Shown: in pieces, positions 6,279 to 13,600 of the stretch | How the letters are laid out: each line of letters starts with the position of its first letter | Position numbering within the stretch: position 1 is the first letter of the stretch | The notes under the pieces: model-generated | Database searches by the model: none | What the model saw: the letters and a program-made list of their open reading frames with translations, nothing else | Told to the model about the DNA's origin: nothing | Made by a program: the position numbers and the translations under genes | NCBI GenBank assembly: GCA_031257955.1 | Contig: JAIRNQ010000058.1 | Coordinates: forward strand, 1-13,632 | From: Deltaproteobacteria bacterium | GTDB taxonomy: Bacteria > Desulfobacterota > Desulfarculia > Adiutricales > Adiutricaceae | DNA length: 13,632 nucleotides | Direction: 5' to 3'

Positions 6279-6376
6279 CCGGCTGGTAGTTTATGATCGA
6301 TGCCCGCCCCATCGCCCATCTGCCCGGCTGGTAGTTTATGATCAATGCCCGCCTCATCGCCCATCTGACCGGCTGG
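6279..6376 (+). repeat. 45-bp tandem duplication of the trkH 5' end
   Basis: Copy 1 (6279-6323) and copy 2 (6324-6368) match at 42 of 45 bases. A third start, CCGGCTGG, appears at 6369-6376 inside trkH and then diverges. Each full copy contains the block CCGGCTGGTAGTTTATGATC. The short CCGGCTGG at both ends of the ancestral segment probably seeded the duplication. Confidence 0.95.
6293..6334 (+). CDS. Short reading frame (13 codons) duplicated from the trkH N-terminus
   Basis: Reads MIDARPIAHLPGW then TAG, against the TrkH start MINARLIAHLTGW. It comes from the first copy of the 45-bp duplication and ends three bases before the trkH ATG. All three base differences between the copies change a residue (D/N, P/L, P/T). 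No strong Shine-Dalgarno precedes it; GGAA lies 14 bases upstream. It could be translated as a leader that re-initiates at trkH, or be a silent by-product of the duplication. Translation is unproven. Confidence 0.3.
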   Translation: MIDARPIAHLPGW

Positions 6377-7789
6377 ATCGTGCTTTTCACCGGTTCGGGT
6401 TTTTTGCTGCCGCTAATTCCGGCCTACGTTTATTCCGACGGCTCGGCCTTGTGGTTTTGGCAGTCGCTGGTCGTGTCCACCTTCGCCGGCGGGCTCCTTC
6501 TGGCCGCCGGCGGCCAGACCTCGGGACAGGAGCCCCGCTACCGGGACAGCCTGGCGGTTGTGGGGATTTCCTGGTTTTTTATCAGCCTCATGGGCTCGCT
6601 CCCCTTTATTTTCAGCGGCCTGATGGATCCCTGGTCGGCCATCTTCGAATCCTTCTCCGGCTACTCCTCCACCGGGGCCTCGGCCATCCCGGATCTGCGC
6701 GTGTTTCCCAAGGGCCTTCTCTTTTGGCGTTCGGTCATCCAATGGTTCGGCGGCATGGGCATCATCATATTGATGGTGGCCGTATTGCCCTTTCTGGGCG
6801 CCGGCGGGCAGATCATGTTCAAGAGCGAGGTTTCCGGCCCCACCTCGGACAAGCTCCGGCCCCGGGTGGCCCAGGTGGCCAAGATCCTCTGGGGCATGTA
6901 CCTTTCGCTGACCGTTATTTTGGTCATTCTTTTGATGTTCGGGGGACTGGATTTTTTTGAGTCCCTCTGCCAGGCCCTGGTCACCATCTCCACCGGGGGC
7001 TTTTCCAACTACAACGAATCGGCCGCCTACCACGACAGCCGTTACGTTCAGGCGGTCATACTGGCCTTCATGTTTTTTGGGGCCATCAGCATTTCCCTTT
7101 ACTGGCAAGCGCTGACCGGCAACTGGCGGGCCCTGGTCTTAAACGCCGAGGTCCTGTTCTTGGTCGGCATCCTCATCTTTTGCTCCTCCGTCGCCGCCGC
7201 CAATTTGGTCTGGACCGGGACCATAACCTCGCCCGGCGAGGCCTTTTTTCAGTCCCTCTTCCAGGCCACCGCCGTGACCTCCACCACCGGGCAGTTCTCG
7301 GCCGACTGGACCTCTTGGCCCTACCTGGCCCAAGCCATGATCTTTTTTCTGTTTTTCGTCGGCGGCTGCTCCGGTTCCACCAGCGGCGGGGTAAAGTGCG
7401 TCCGCTGGCTGATATTGTTTAAAAGCATCCACCGGGCCTGCCGGCGGATGATCCACCCCCGGGGCGTTTTTCCCGTGCGGATACAGGGCAAAAACATCTC
7501 CGAGCAGACTTTGGAGAGCGTTTGGCTCTTCTTTTTGGTATACTTTCTTACGATGGCCGTCAGCACCTTGGTGGTCACCGCCGTGGGGCTGGACATCATG
7601 ACCGCCTTCTCCTCCTCGGCCAGCGCCTTGGCCAACGTTGGGCCCTCGCTGGGGTTGGTGGGCGCGACCGGCTCCTACGCCGCCTTCCCGCCGGTGGCCA
7701 AGGTCACCTTGAGCCTATGCATGCTTTTGGGGCGGCTGGAGTTTTACAGCTTCATCGTCATATTTTTTCCCGAGTTCTGGCGGCGCTGA
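6338..7789 (+). CDS. trkH: Trk potassium uptake channel subunit TrkH
   Basis: Inner-membrane K+ translocating subunit, partner of TrkA. 483 residues, close to E. coli TrkH/TrkG (about 483-485). Four pore loops are visible with their selectivity-filter glycines: SSTGAS (G113), ISTGGFS (G220/221), SSTTGQF-like TSTTGQF (G318) and ANVGPS (G435). GGCSGSTSGGVK at 342-353 and GRLEFYS at 465-471 are conserved family segments. Hydrophobic helices flank each loop, starting with 12-30. The start at 6338 follows from the in-frame TAG at 6332-6334 and the conserved length. The ribosome site is weak, so translation may depend on the short frame just upstream. It is separated from trkA by a Sel1 gene and followed after 95 bases by the mpl-rnc gene. 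Confidence 0.96.
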   Translation: MINARLIAHLTGWIVLFTGSGFLLPLIPAYVYSDGSALWFWQSLVVSTFAGGLLLAAGGQTSGQEPRYRDSLAVVGISWFFISLMGSLPFIFSGLMDPWSAIFESFSGYSSTGASAIPDLRVFPKGLLFWRSVIQWFGGMGIIILMVAVLPFLGAGGQIMFKSEVSGPTSDKLRPRVAQVAKILWGMYLSLTVILVILLMFGGLDFFESLCQALVTISTGGFSNYNESAAYHDSRYVQAVILAFMFFGAISISLYWQALTGNWRALVLNAEVLFLVGILIFCSSVAAANLVWTGTITSPGEAFFQSLFQATAVTSTTGQFSADWTSWPYLAQAMIFFLFFVGGCSGSTSGGVKCVRWLILFKSIHRACRRMIHPRGVFPVRIQGKNISEQTLESVWLFFLVYFLTMAVSTLVVTAVGLDIMTAFSSSASALANVGPSLGLVGATGSYAAFPPVAKVTLSLCMLLGRLEFYSFIVIFFPEFWRR

Positions 7790-7799
7790 GGCGCCGGCC
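7778..7799 (+). other. Hairpin over the trkH stop codon
   Basis: CGGCGC (7781-7786) pairs with GCGCCG (7791-7796) around the loop TGAG, which contains the stop. TGG (7778-7780) and CCA can extend it past a bulged G. No T-run follows. Confidence 0.4.
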
Positions 7800-7819
7800 A
7801 AAACGCCTAAGCCTAAGGC

Positions 7820-7846
7820 CCGCAACTTTGGGGACGCCCAAAGCGG
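7820..7846 (+). other. Hairpin between trkH and the mpl-rnc gene
   Basis: CTTTGGG (7826-7832) pairs with CCCAAAG (7837-7843) around GACG. Outer CCG/CGG pairs extend it past a three-base bulge. No U-tract follows, and it lies 25 bases before a strong ribosome site. It may tune expression inside the operon. Confidence 0.45.
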
Positions 7847-7870
7847 CCATAAGCCTTGGATAATCGTTTA

Positions 7871-7876
7871 AGGAGG
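7871..7876 (+). promoter_or_regulatory. Ribosome binding site of the mpl-rnc gene
   Basis: A full-consensus AGGAGG lies eight bases before the TTG at 7885. It is the best Shine-Dalgarno in the window and fixes the TTG as the start of the fused gene. Confidence 0.85.
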
Positions 7877-7884
7877 CCAATTCC

Positions 7885-10221
7885 TTGCCCGAGCTTAATC
7901 TCGATCCCGACCTGAACCGGCCCCCGGACGGCTTCGTTCCGGGCCCCGGCGTCTCGGTACACCTCATCGGGGTGGGCGGGGTGGCCATGGCCGCCCTGGC
8001 CGGCCTTCTGGCGGAGGCCGGCTGTCGGGTCAGCGGATCGGATTTGGACCTTTACCCGCCGGCCAGCGACCTCTTGGAGTCCTTGGGCATTAAGCCCCTG
8101 CGGGGTTACGGCCCGGAAACCCTGGACGGCGGGCCGGATCTGGTGGTGGTCGGAAACGTGGTCACCCGGGCCTTTCCGGTGGTGGCCCGCCTGAAGGGCC
8201 TCGGGCTTAACTATATGTCGCTCCCGCAAGTTTTGGGCGAGTTTTTTCTCTCCCAAAGCCGCAATTTCGTGGTGGCCGGCTGCCACGGCAAAACCACCCT
8301 GACTAACCTTCTGGCCTTACTCCTGGCCGACGGGGGGGTTCCCTCGGGCCGCTTTGTCGGCGGGGCCAGTTTGGACTTTGCCGTTCCTTGGCGGGCCGCC
8401 CCGCCCGGGGGGGTCATGGCCATCGAGGGCGACGAGTACGACTGCGCTTTTTTTGACAAAAATCCCAAGTTCCTCCACTACCGGCCCCAGACCGTCATCC
8501 TGACCTCGGTCGACTACGACCACGCCGACATCTACCCCACCCCCCAGAAGGCCAAAGAGGCCTACCTCCGGCTCATGGCCCTCTTGCCGCCGGACGGCTT
8601 GGTCATTCATAACGGCGACGACCCGGAGGTTACGGCCGTGGCCGAGACCGCCCCCTGCCGGCGGCTTTCTTACGGGACCAAGCCGGGCCTGGACGCCGTG
8701 GTGGAAAACTTTGCCCCCCAGGGCTTAAAGGTTAAGTTTAACCTTACCGGGCCTGGCCTTTCGCTGGCCGCCGACAATAGCCCTGGCGGCGTAAAGTCTT
8801 TGGCCATAAGCCTTCCAAAACCTGGACTCCATAACGCCCTTAACGCCTCGGCCGCGGTATTGGCCTTTCTGGCCGCCGGCGGCCGGCCGGCCAAGGTGGC
8901 CCCGATACTCAAAGAGGCCAAGGGGGTCAGGCGCCGCCAGGAGGTTATCCTGGACCGGGACAGCGTGACCCTAATCGACGATTTCGCCCACCACCCGGCG
9001 GCCGTGACCGGGACCCTCAAGGCCTTGAGGGCCGGCTACCCCGGGCGGCGGATTTTGGCCGCCTTTGAGCCCCGGAGCAACACCTCCAGGCGGGCCGTCT
9101 TCCAGAAGGCCTACGCCCAAAGCCTGCGCTTGGCCAACGTGGTCTTCCTGTCGGCGGTGGACAACCCGGAAAAGGCCCCGCCCGGGGATCGCCTGGACGT
9201 CTTCCGCCTGGCCGCCGAGGTCGGCCAATCGCTCTATTACGGGGGCCCGGGCTCGCTGGCCGACGATCTGTTGGGCGAGGTCAAAAGCGGCGACATCGTG
9301 GTGGTCATGTCCAACGGGGACTTTGGGGGCCTGGCCGAAAAACTCCGCTCGCGCCTGGAGGTCTACCTCGAGGAGGGGCGCTTCACCGACAGCTGGCTGT
9401 GCAGCTGCTCCTGCTGCCCCGAGGGCCCGACCCTGGCCATCCAGCCCAGAACCGACCTCCCGCCCGGCCAGATCGCCGGCTACGAGTTTAAAAATCCGGC
9501 CCTGCTGGAAGCCGCCCTGACCCACCGCTCCATATTGGGGGCCAAACCCTGCCAGGCCCCCGGGACGGCCGGCTGCCCGCCGGCCGGTCAGGACCCGGCC
9601 GGTCAGGATCCGGCCGAATCCCCCCCGGTCCCGGAGACCGACAACCAGCGACTGGAATTTTTGGGTGACTCGGTATTAAATCTGGTCGTGGCCGAACTCC
9701 TCTTTAAATCCGAGAACCGGCGCAACGAGGGCGAGATGACCCGCCAAAGGGCTTGCCTGGTCTGCGAGTCCCGGTTGGCCGAGGTGGCCAGGGCCCTGGA
9801 TTTGGGCTTTCGGCTGACCATGGCCCCGGGAGAGGAGTGTTCCGGCGGCCGCGAAAGGCCCTCGGTTCTGGCCGACGCCATGGAAGCCGTGTTGGGGGCC
9901 GTTTACCTGGACGGCGGCCACGAGGTGGTTCTCAGGATGGTGGAAAAACTCTGGGGGGCTTACGTGGACGGGAGCTTTCCGCAAATCGTCGACCACAAGT
10001 CCCGCCTCCAGGAGTTCACCCAGCGCCTCAAGCTGGGCCAGCCCAATTACGTCCTCGAGGCCGTCAGCGGCCCCTCCCACAACCAAACCTTCACCATGGG
10101 CGTGGAGATAGCCACCTTTAAAAGCTCGGCCACCGGCACGACCAAAAAAATGGCCGGTCAACGCGCCGCCCGGGAGCTTTACCGCCTCCTGATCGAGCGC
10201 TACCCCGATCGGGCCGAGTGA
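7885..10221 (+). CDS. mpl-rnc: Fusion of Mpl murein-tripeptide ligase and ribonuclease III
   Basis: One 778-residue frame carries two complete enzymes. Residues 23-495 match Mpl, which rejoins recycled L-Ala-gamma-D-Glu-meso-DAP tripeptide to UDP-MurNAc. Support includes the Rossmann start HLIGVGGVAM, ATP loop GCHGKTT (132-138), DDFAHHPAAV (365-374), FEPRSNTSRR (394-403) and MSNGDFGG. Residues 528-778 match RNase III, which cuts double-stranded RNA. Support includes LEAALTHRS, NQRLEFLGD with E591 and D595, E615, DAMEAVLGAVYLDGG with D664 and E667, and a C-terminal dsRNA-binding domain (about 701-772). The catalytic acids of both halves appear intact. Q588 replaces the Glu common in NERLEFLGD. 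The linker (498-527) contains CSCSCC, and about 35 extra residues (551-585) split THRS from the signature. TTG start. No ATG, GTG or TTG lies in frame between 9361 and the THRS motif. era follows after 10 bases, the usual rnc-era order. Confidence 0.93.
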   Translation: MPELNLDPDLNRPPDGFVPGPGVSVHLIGVGGVAMAALAGLLAEAGCRVSGSDLDLYPPASDLLESLGIKPLRGYGPETLDGGPDLVVVGNVVTRAFPVVARLKGLGLNYMSLPQVLGEFFLSQSRNFVVAGCHGKTTLTNLLALLLADGGVPSGRFVGGASLDFAVPWRAAPPGGVMAIEGDEYDCAFFDKNPKFLHYRPQTVILTSVDYDHADIYPTPQKAKEAYLRLMALLPPDGLVIHNGDDPEVTAVAETAPCRRLSYGTKPGLDAVVENFAPQGLKVKFNLTGPGLSLAADNSPGGVKSLAISLPKPGLHNALNASAAVLAFLAAGGRPAKVAPILKEAKGVRRRQEVILDRDSVTLIDDFAHHPAAVTGTLKALRAGYPGRRILAAFEPRSNTSRRAVFQKAYAQSLRLANVVFLSAVDNPEKAPPGDRLDVFRLAAEVGQSLYYGGPGSLADDLLGEVKSGDIVVVMSNGDFGGLAEKLRSRLEVYLEEGRFTDSWLCSCSCCPEGPTLAIQPRTDLPPGQIAGYEFKNPALLEAALTHRSILGAKPCQAPGTAGCPPAGQDPAGQDPAESPPVPETDNQRLEFLGDSVLNLVVAELLFKSENRRNEGEMTRQRACLVCESRLAEVARALDLGFRLTMAPGEECSGGRERPSVLADAMEAVLGAVYLDGGHEVVLRMVEKLWGAYVDGSFPQIVDHKSRLQEFTQRLKLGQPNYVLEAVSGPSHNQTFTMGVEIATFKSSATGTTKKMAGQRAARELYRLLIERYPDRAE
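9587..9616 (+). repeat. Short tandem repeat in the RNase III insertion
   Basis: A 15-base unit of the form GGTCAGGAYCCGGCC occurs twice, once with C and once with T at the Y position. In frame it encodes AGQDP twice (about 567-576). It lies inside the stretch separating the RNase III motifs THRS and NQRLEFLGD, suggesting the insertion grew by slippage. Confidence 0.7.
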
Positions 10222-10231
10222 GTCCCCGCCC

Positions 10232-11230
10232 ATGCCCGACCGCCCCACCCGCCCCGATCGCTCTCCCCCTTCGCCCAGCGAAGCGGGCGGGCCCCAGACC
10301 AAGCCCGAAGCTTATCGCTCGGGCTTCGTGGCCATCGTCGGGGCCCCCAACGCCGGCAAGTCTTCCCTCATGAACCGCCTCCTGGGCCAGAAAGTGGCCA
10401 TCGTCACCCATAAGCCCCAAACCACCCGCCATAGGCTCTTGGGCGTCCTGACCGAGCCCTCGGCCCAGATCGTCTTTTGGGACACGCCCGGGGTACACGA
10501 GTCCCCCAAGGCCTTAAACCAAAGCATGGTCTCCCGGGCCCTGGCCGCCCTGGCCGATTGCGACGTCTGTCTCTGGCTGGTGGACGGCGCCCGGCGCGGG
10601 CCCGAACACGCCCGGGTCCTCGAGGCCCTAAAGACCCGAACCGACGCCCCCCTGATGGTGGCCGTAAACAAAGCCGATCTTTTGGACCCCGAGGAATTGC
10701 CGGCCCTACTCGACGAATTTAGGGACCTCCCGGGACTCCGGCCCCCGGACAAGCTCTTGGCCGTCTCGGCCAAGACCGGAAAGGGTTTAAAAAAAATAAA
10801 AAAGGCTTTGGCCTCCCTGCTGCCCGTCTCCCCGCCCCTTTACGAGGCCGACGCCCTGACCGACCAAACCCTTAGGGCCATGGCCGCCGAGTATGTCAGG
10901 GAAGCCGTCTTTGAACTTACCCGCCAAGAGATTCCCTATTCGACCGCCGTCACCGTGGACGAATACCTGGAGCCCAAGACTACCGACAAAAACCCCGTGG
11001 CCCGGATCTCCTGCACCGTCCACGTGGAGCGGGAGTCGCAAAAGAAGGTCATGATCGGCGCCGGCGGCAGAACCCTGAAGAAAATTGGACAAACGGCCAG
11101 GCGGCGACTGGAGGAACTGTTGGAAACCAAGGTCTTTCTCTCCCTCTTCGTCAGGATAACCGACGGCTGGAGCGAGGATCCCAAAGCCCTCGAAGACTTC
11201 GGCTACCTGGATCCCCGGGAAAAGCGCTAA
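10232..11230 (+). CDS. era: GTPase Era (30S ribosomal subunit assembly)
   Basis: Binds GTP and the 3' end of 16S rRNA during 30S maturation, at the inner face of the membrane and in the cytoplasm. 332 residues with all G motifs: G1 GAPNAGKSS (37-45), G2 within PQTTR (62-66), G3 DTPG (84-87), G4 NKAD (146-149) and G5 SAK (179-181). The C-terminal KH domain has IGAGGRTLKKIG at 275-286, and the typical Era ending DFGYLDP. The N-terminus carries about 25 extra Pro/Arg/Ser-rich residues compared with usual Era proteins, which start a few residues before GFVAIVG. No downstream in-frame start would keep G1 intact and well placed, so ATG 10232 is preferred. It follows the RNase III-encoding gene by 10 bases without a clear ribosome site, suggesting translational coupling. 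The rnc-era pairing matches their shared role in rRNA maturation. Confidence 0.96.
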   Translation: MPDRPTRPDRSPPSPSEAGGPQTKPEAYRSGFVAIVGAPNAGKSSLMNRLLGQKVAIVTHKPQTTRHRLLGVLTEPSAQIVFWDTPGVHESPKALNQSMVSRALAALADCDVCLWLVDGARRGPEHARVLEALKTRTDAPLMVAVNKADLLDPEELPALLDEFRDLPGLRPPDKLLAVSAKTGKGLKKIKKALASLLPVSPPLYEADALTDQTLRAMAAEYVREAVFELTRQEIPYSTAVTVDEYLEPKTTDKNPVARISCTVHVERESQKKVMIGAGGRTLKKIGQTARRRLEELLETKVFLSLFVRITDGWSEDPKALEDFGYLDPREKR

Positions 11231-11240
11231 CCAGATTCGC

Positions 11241-11244
11241 GAGG
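11241..11244 (+). promoter_or_regulatory. Ribosome binding site of the exported Sel1 gene
   Basis: GAGG lies eight bases before ATG 11253 and supports that start over the in-frame TTG at 11304. The later codon would give a shorter, more conventional signal peptide and cannot be excluded. Confidence 0.55.
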
Positions 11245-11252
11245 CCCCGCCC

Positions 11253-13526
11253 ATGCACCCCCCAGCCCGGCCCATCACCCGGCCCCCCGCCCGGCCCACC
11301 GCCTTGCGGACCCATGTCCCGGTCCCCGTTCCGGTCCCAATCCTGGCCCCAATCCTGGCCCCAATCCTGGCCTTTTGGCTAGCCCTCTGGCTGGGCCTTC
11401 TGGCCGGGCCGGCCCTGGCCCAAGGCCCCCCCGAAGACGGCGGCCCAGCCCCGCCCCAAATCGAAAGCCCGGTCCAGGCCCTCGACCCGGGCCTGGCCGA
11501 TAGCCCGGGCCAAGCCGTTCCGCCGGACCAAGAAATCGCCCCGGATCAGTCCGATAGCCCTGACCAAGCCCTCGCCCCTGACCAAGCCGTCGATTCGGGC
11601 CAAGATATCGCCCCTTCGCCCAGCCTGGCCGAGCGGGCCCAGGCCGGGGAGGCCGGGGCCCAGTACGCCCTGGGTTATCGCTATTACCACGGGATAGGCC
11701 TTCCGGCCGACAATCTGGAGGCCCTGCGCTGGTTTTACCAGGCGGCCAACGCCGGGGACACCCGGGCCCAGACCTACCTGGGGGTCATGCACGAATACGG
11801 CCACGGGGTGGTCAGGGACTTCAACGCCGCCCTCAGTTGGTACCGGCTGGCCGCCGATTCGGGCGACAAGGAGGCCCCCTACCGGTTGGCCCTCATGTTC
11901 GACCAGGGCCTGGGCGTGCCCCAGGATAGGGTCGAGGCCTTGAATTGGTATTTTATGGCCGCCAACCGGGGCCAGGTGGTCTCCCAGCGGACCTTGGGCC
12001 TCTGGCACGAAAACGGGCGGGTGGTCAGGAAGGATTTTTTCGCCGCCTTCAAGTGGTACGGCTTGGCCGCGGAGGGCGGGGACATGGAGGCCCAGTTTAG
12101 GCTGGCCCGCCTTTACGATCGAGGCTTGGGAACCGAGCGGGACGAAGGCTTGGCCCTGGCCCTCTACCAGGAAGCGGCGGAGAAGGGCCAAGCCGAGGCC
12201 CAGCGCGAGATAGCTCGCCGTTACGAACTGGGTGAGCGCTTGCCCCAAGACCAGGCCCAGGCGGCCCTTTGGTACCAGAGGTCGGCCGAGGCCGGAAACC
12301 CCGAGGCCGAGTACGCTTTGGCCGTCATGGCTTCGGAGGGTAGGGGAGTGCCCCAGGATCCGGAGGTGGCCCACAAGCTTTACCTCCGGGCCGCCGCCCA
12401 GGGCCACGTCAAGGCCTCCTACGAATTGGGCCTAATATACCTTAGGGGCAAGGGGACGGCCCAGGATTACCCCGAAGCCCTCAAGTGGATCGCCTTCGCC
12501 GCCGGCCAGGGCCTGGCCGACGCCCAATACCGGCTGGCCTGCCTGTATAGGGACGGCAAGGGCCTCCAGAAGGACGAGGTCGAGGCCTTTAAGTGGTTCC
12601 TGCGGGCCGCCGAGGGGGGAAACCCCGGGGCCCAAAACAGTTTGGGCTACAGCCACGACGTGGGCCGGGGAACGCCCGTCGACTACGAACGGGCGGCCTT
12701 CTGGTACCGGGAAGCGGCCCTGAACGGCTTGGTCGAGGGCATGTTCAATCTGGGTTTAAAACTAAAAAAAGGCCAGGGGGTCCCCCAGGACAAGGTGGCC
12801 GCCCTCAAGTGGCTGGAGGAGGCCGGGCACAAAGGCTACCCGGAAGCCCAGTACTTGGTGGGCAAGGCCTATTTTGAGGGGGACGGGCCGGACAGGGACG
12901 ACCAAAAGGCCGCGCGATGGCTGACCATGGCCGCCGACGAAGGGGACGTCCCGGCCCAGACCCTCTTGGGCAAGGTCTACCTGATCTCGGAGAGCATGGT
13001 AAATTTTGAATACGCCCGCTACTGGCTGAACAAGGCTTACGAAAACGGCGATCCCGAGGCGGCCCATAACCTGGGCCTCATGTATTACCTGGGGACGGGC
13101 ATCCCCAAGAACCTGCCTAAGGCCATAAACCTCTTCGAGGCCGCCGCCGGGGCCGGCCACGTCCGGGCCCAGTACCACCTGGCCATTACCCTGACCGCCG
13201 ACGGCGAGTATCGGGACCAAGCCAAAGCCACCCGCTGGTTTGCCCGGGCGGCCGAGGGCGGCGACCCGGACGCCATGTATTTTTACGGCAGCCGGCTCTA
13301 CCTAGGCATCGGGACGGCGCCCAACCCCGAAGGCGCCTTTGATTGGATACTAAAAGCCGCCAATCTTGGGCACGAAAAATCCCTCTTCTCGGCCGGCGAT
13401 TTTTACGAAAACGGCAAGGGCACACCGATCGACTTGGAGCGGGCCGCCCACTGGTACCGCCTGGCCGCCGAACGGGGCTCGCCCGAAGCCCAACGCCGCC
13501 TCGAACGCCTGGGCCAACCCCGCTGA
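11253..13526 (+). CDS. Exported protein with 17 Sel1 repeats
   Basis: 757 residues in three parts. An N-terminal signal sequence has VPVPVPVP, then PILA three times, then a hydrophobic core FWLALWLGLLAG, with likely cleavage after PALA (residue 56). A low-complexity Pro/Asp/Gln linker (57-131) repeats PDQ. From 132 to 741 come 17 consecutive Sel1 repeats, fifteen of 36 residues and two of 35, then a 16-residue partial unit. Typical units are GDKEAPYRLALMFDQGLGVP and GNPEAEYALAVMASEGRGVP. No enzymatic domain is seen. It would form a long solenoid in the periplasm or outside the cell, binding protein or peptidoglycan-associated partners. Exported Sel1 proteins in other bacteria act in signalling and host interaction, but no partner can be named here. 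It lies 22 bases after era, so probably in the same operon. A hairpin follows at 13567. Confidence 0.92.
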   Translation: MHPPARPITRPPARPTALRTHVPVPVPVPILAPILAPILAFWLALWLGLLAGPALAQGPPEDGGPAPPQIESPVQALDPGLADSPGQAVPPDQEIAPDQSDSPDQALAPDQAVDSGQDIAPSPSLAERAQAGEAGAQYALGYRYYHGIGLPADNLEALRWFYQAANAGDTRAQTYLGVMHEYGHGVVRDFNAALSWYRLAADSGDKEAPYRLALMFDQGLGVPQDRVEALNWYFMAANRGQVVSQRTLGLWHENGRVVRKDFFAAFKWYGLAAEGGDMEAQFRLARLYDRGLGTERDEGLALALYQEAAEKGQAEAQREIARRYELGERLPQDQAQAALWYQRSAEAGNPEAEYALAVMASEGRGVPQDPEVAHKLYLRAAAQGHVKASYELGLIYLRGKGTAQDYPEALKWIAFAAGQGLADAQYRLACLYRDGKGLQKDEVEAFKWFLRAAEGGNPGAQNSLGYSHDVGRGTPVDYERAAFWYREAALNGLVEGMFNLGLKLKKGQGVPQDKVAALKWLEEAGHKGYPEAQYLVGKAYFEGDGPDRDDQKAARWLTMAADEGDVPAQTLLGKVYLISESMVNFEYARYWLNKAYENGDPEAAHNLGLMYYLGTGIPKNLPKAINLFEAAAGAGHVRAQYHLAITLTADGEYRDQAKATRWFARAAEGGDPDAMYFYGSRLYLGIGTAPNPEGAFDWILKAANLGHEKSLFSAGDFYENGKGTPIDLERAAHWYRLAAERGSPEAQRRLERLGQPR
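11337..11372 (+). repeat. 12-bp triplicate repeat in the signal-sequence region
   Basis: CCAATCCTGGCC occurs three times without mismatch, encoding three PILA-type units just before the hydrophobic core of the signal peptide. A GTCCCG-like hexamer run encoding alternating Val-Pro precedes it. Length changes here would lengthen or shorten the exported leader. Confidence 0.9.
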
Positions 13527-13566
13527 GGCCGGGTTGGACAATCTCCCAGCCGATTAGGCCCTAGCC

Positions 13567-13585
13567 GCCGACGCCCCGCGTCGGC
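13567..13585 (+). terminator. Hairpin after the last gene (possible terminator)
   Basis: Perfect 8-bp stem GCCGACGC / GCGTCGGC with loop CCC, 40 bases after the stop codon of the Sel1 gene. No U-tract follows. Its position at the end of the six-gene run suggests a transcript end. Confidence 0.5.
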
Positions 13586-13600
13586 CCAATTACCAATAAC

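Noticed and set aside
11379..12407. - strand open frame of 342 codons opposite the exported Sel1 gene
   Set aside because: Shadow of the repeat-bearing + strand gene; its apparent repeats mirror the Sel1 units.
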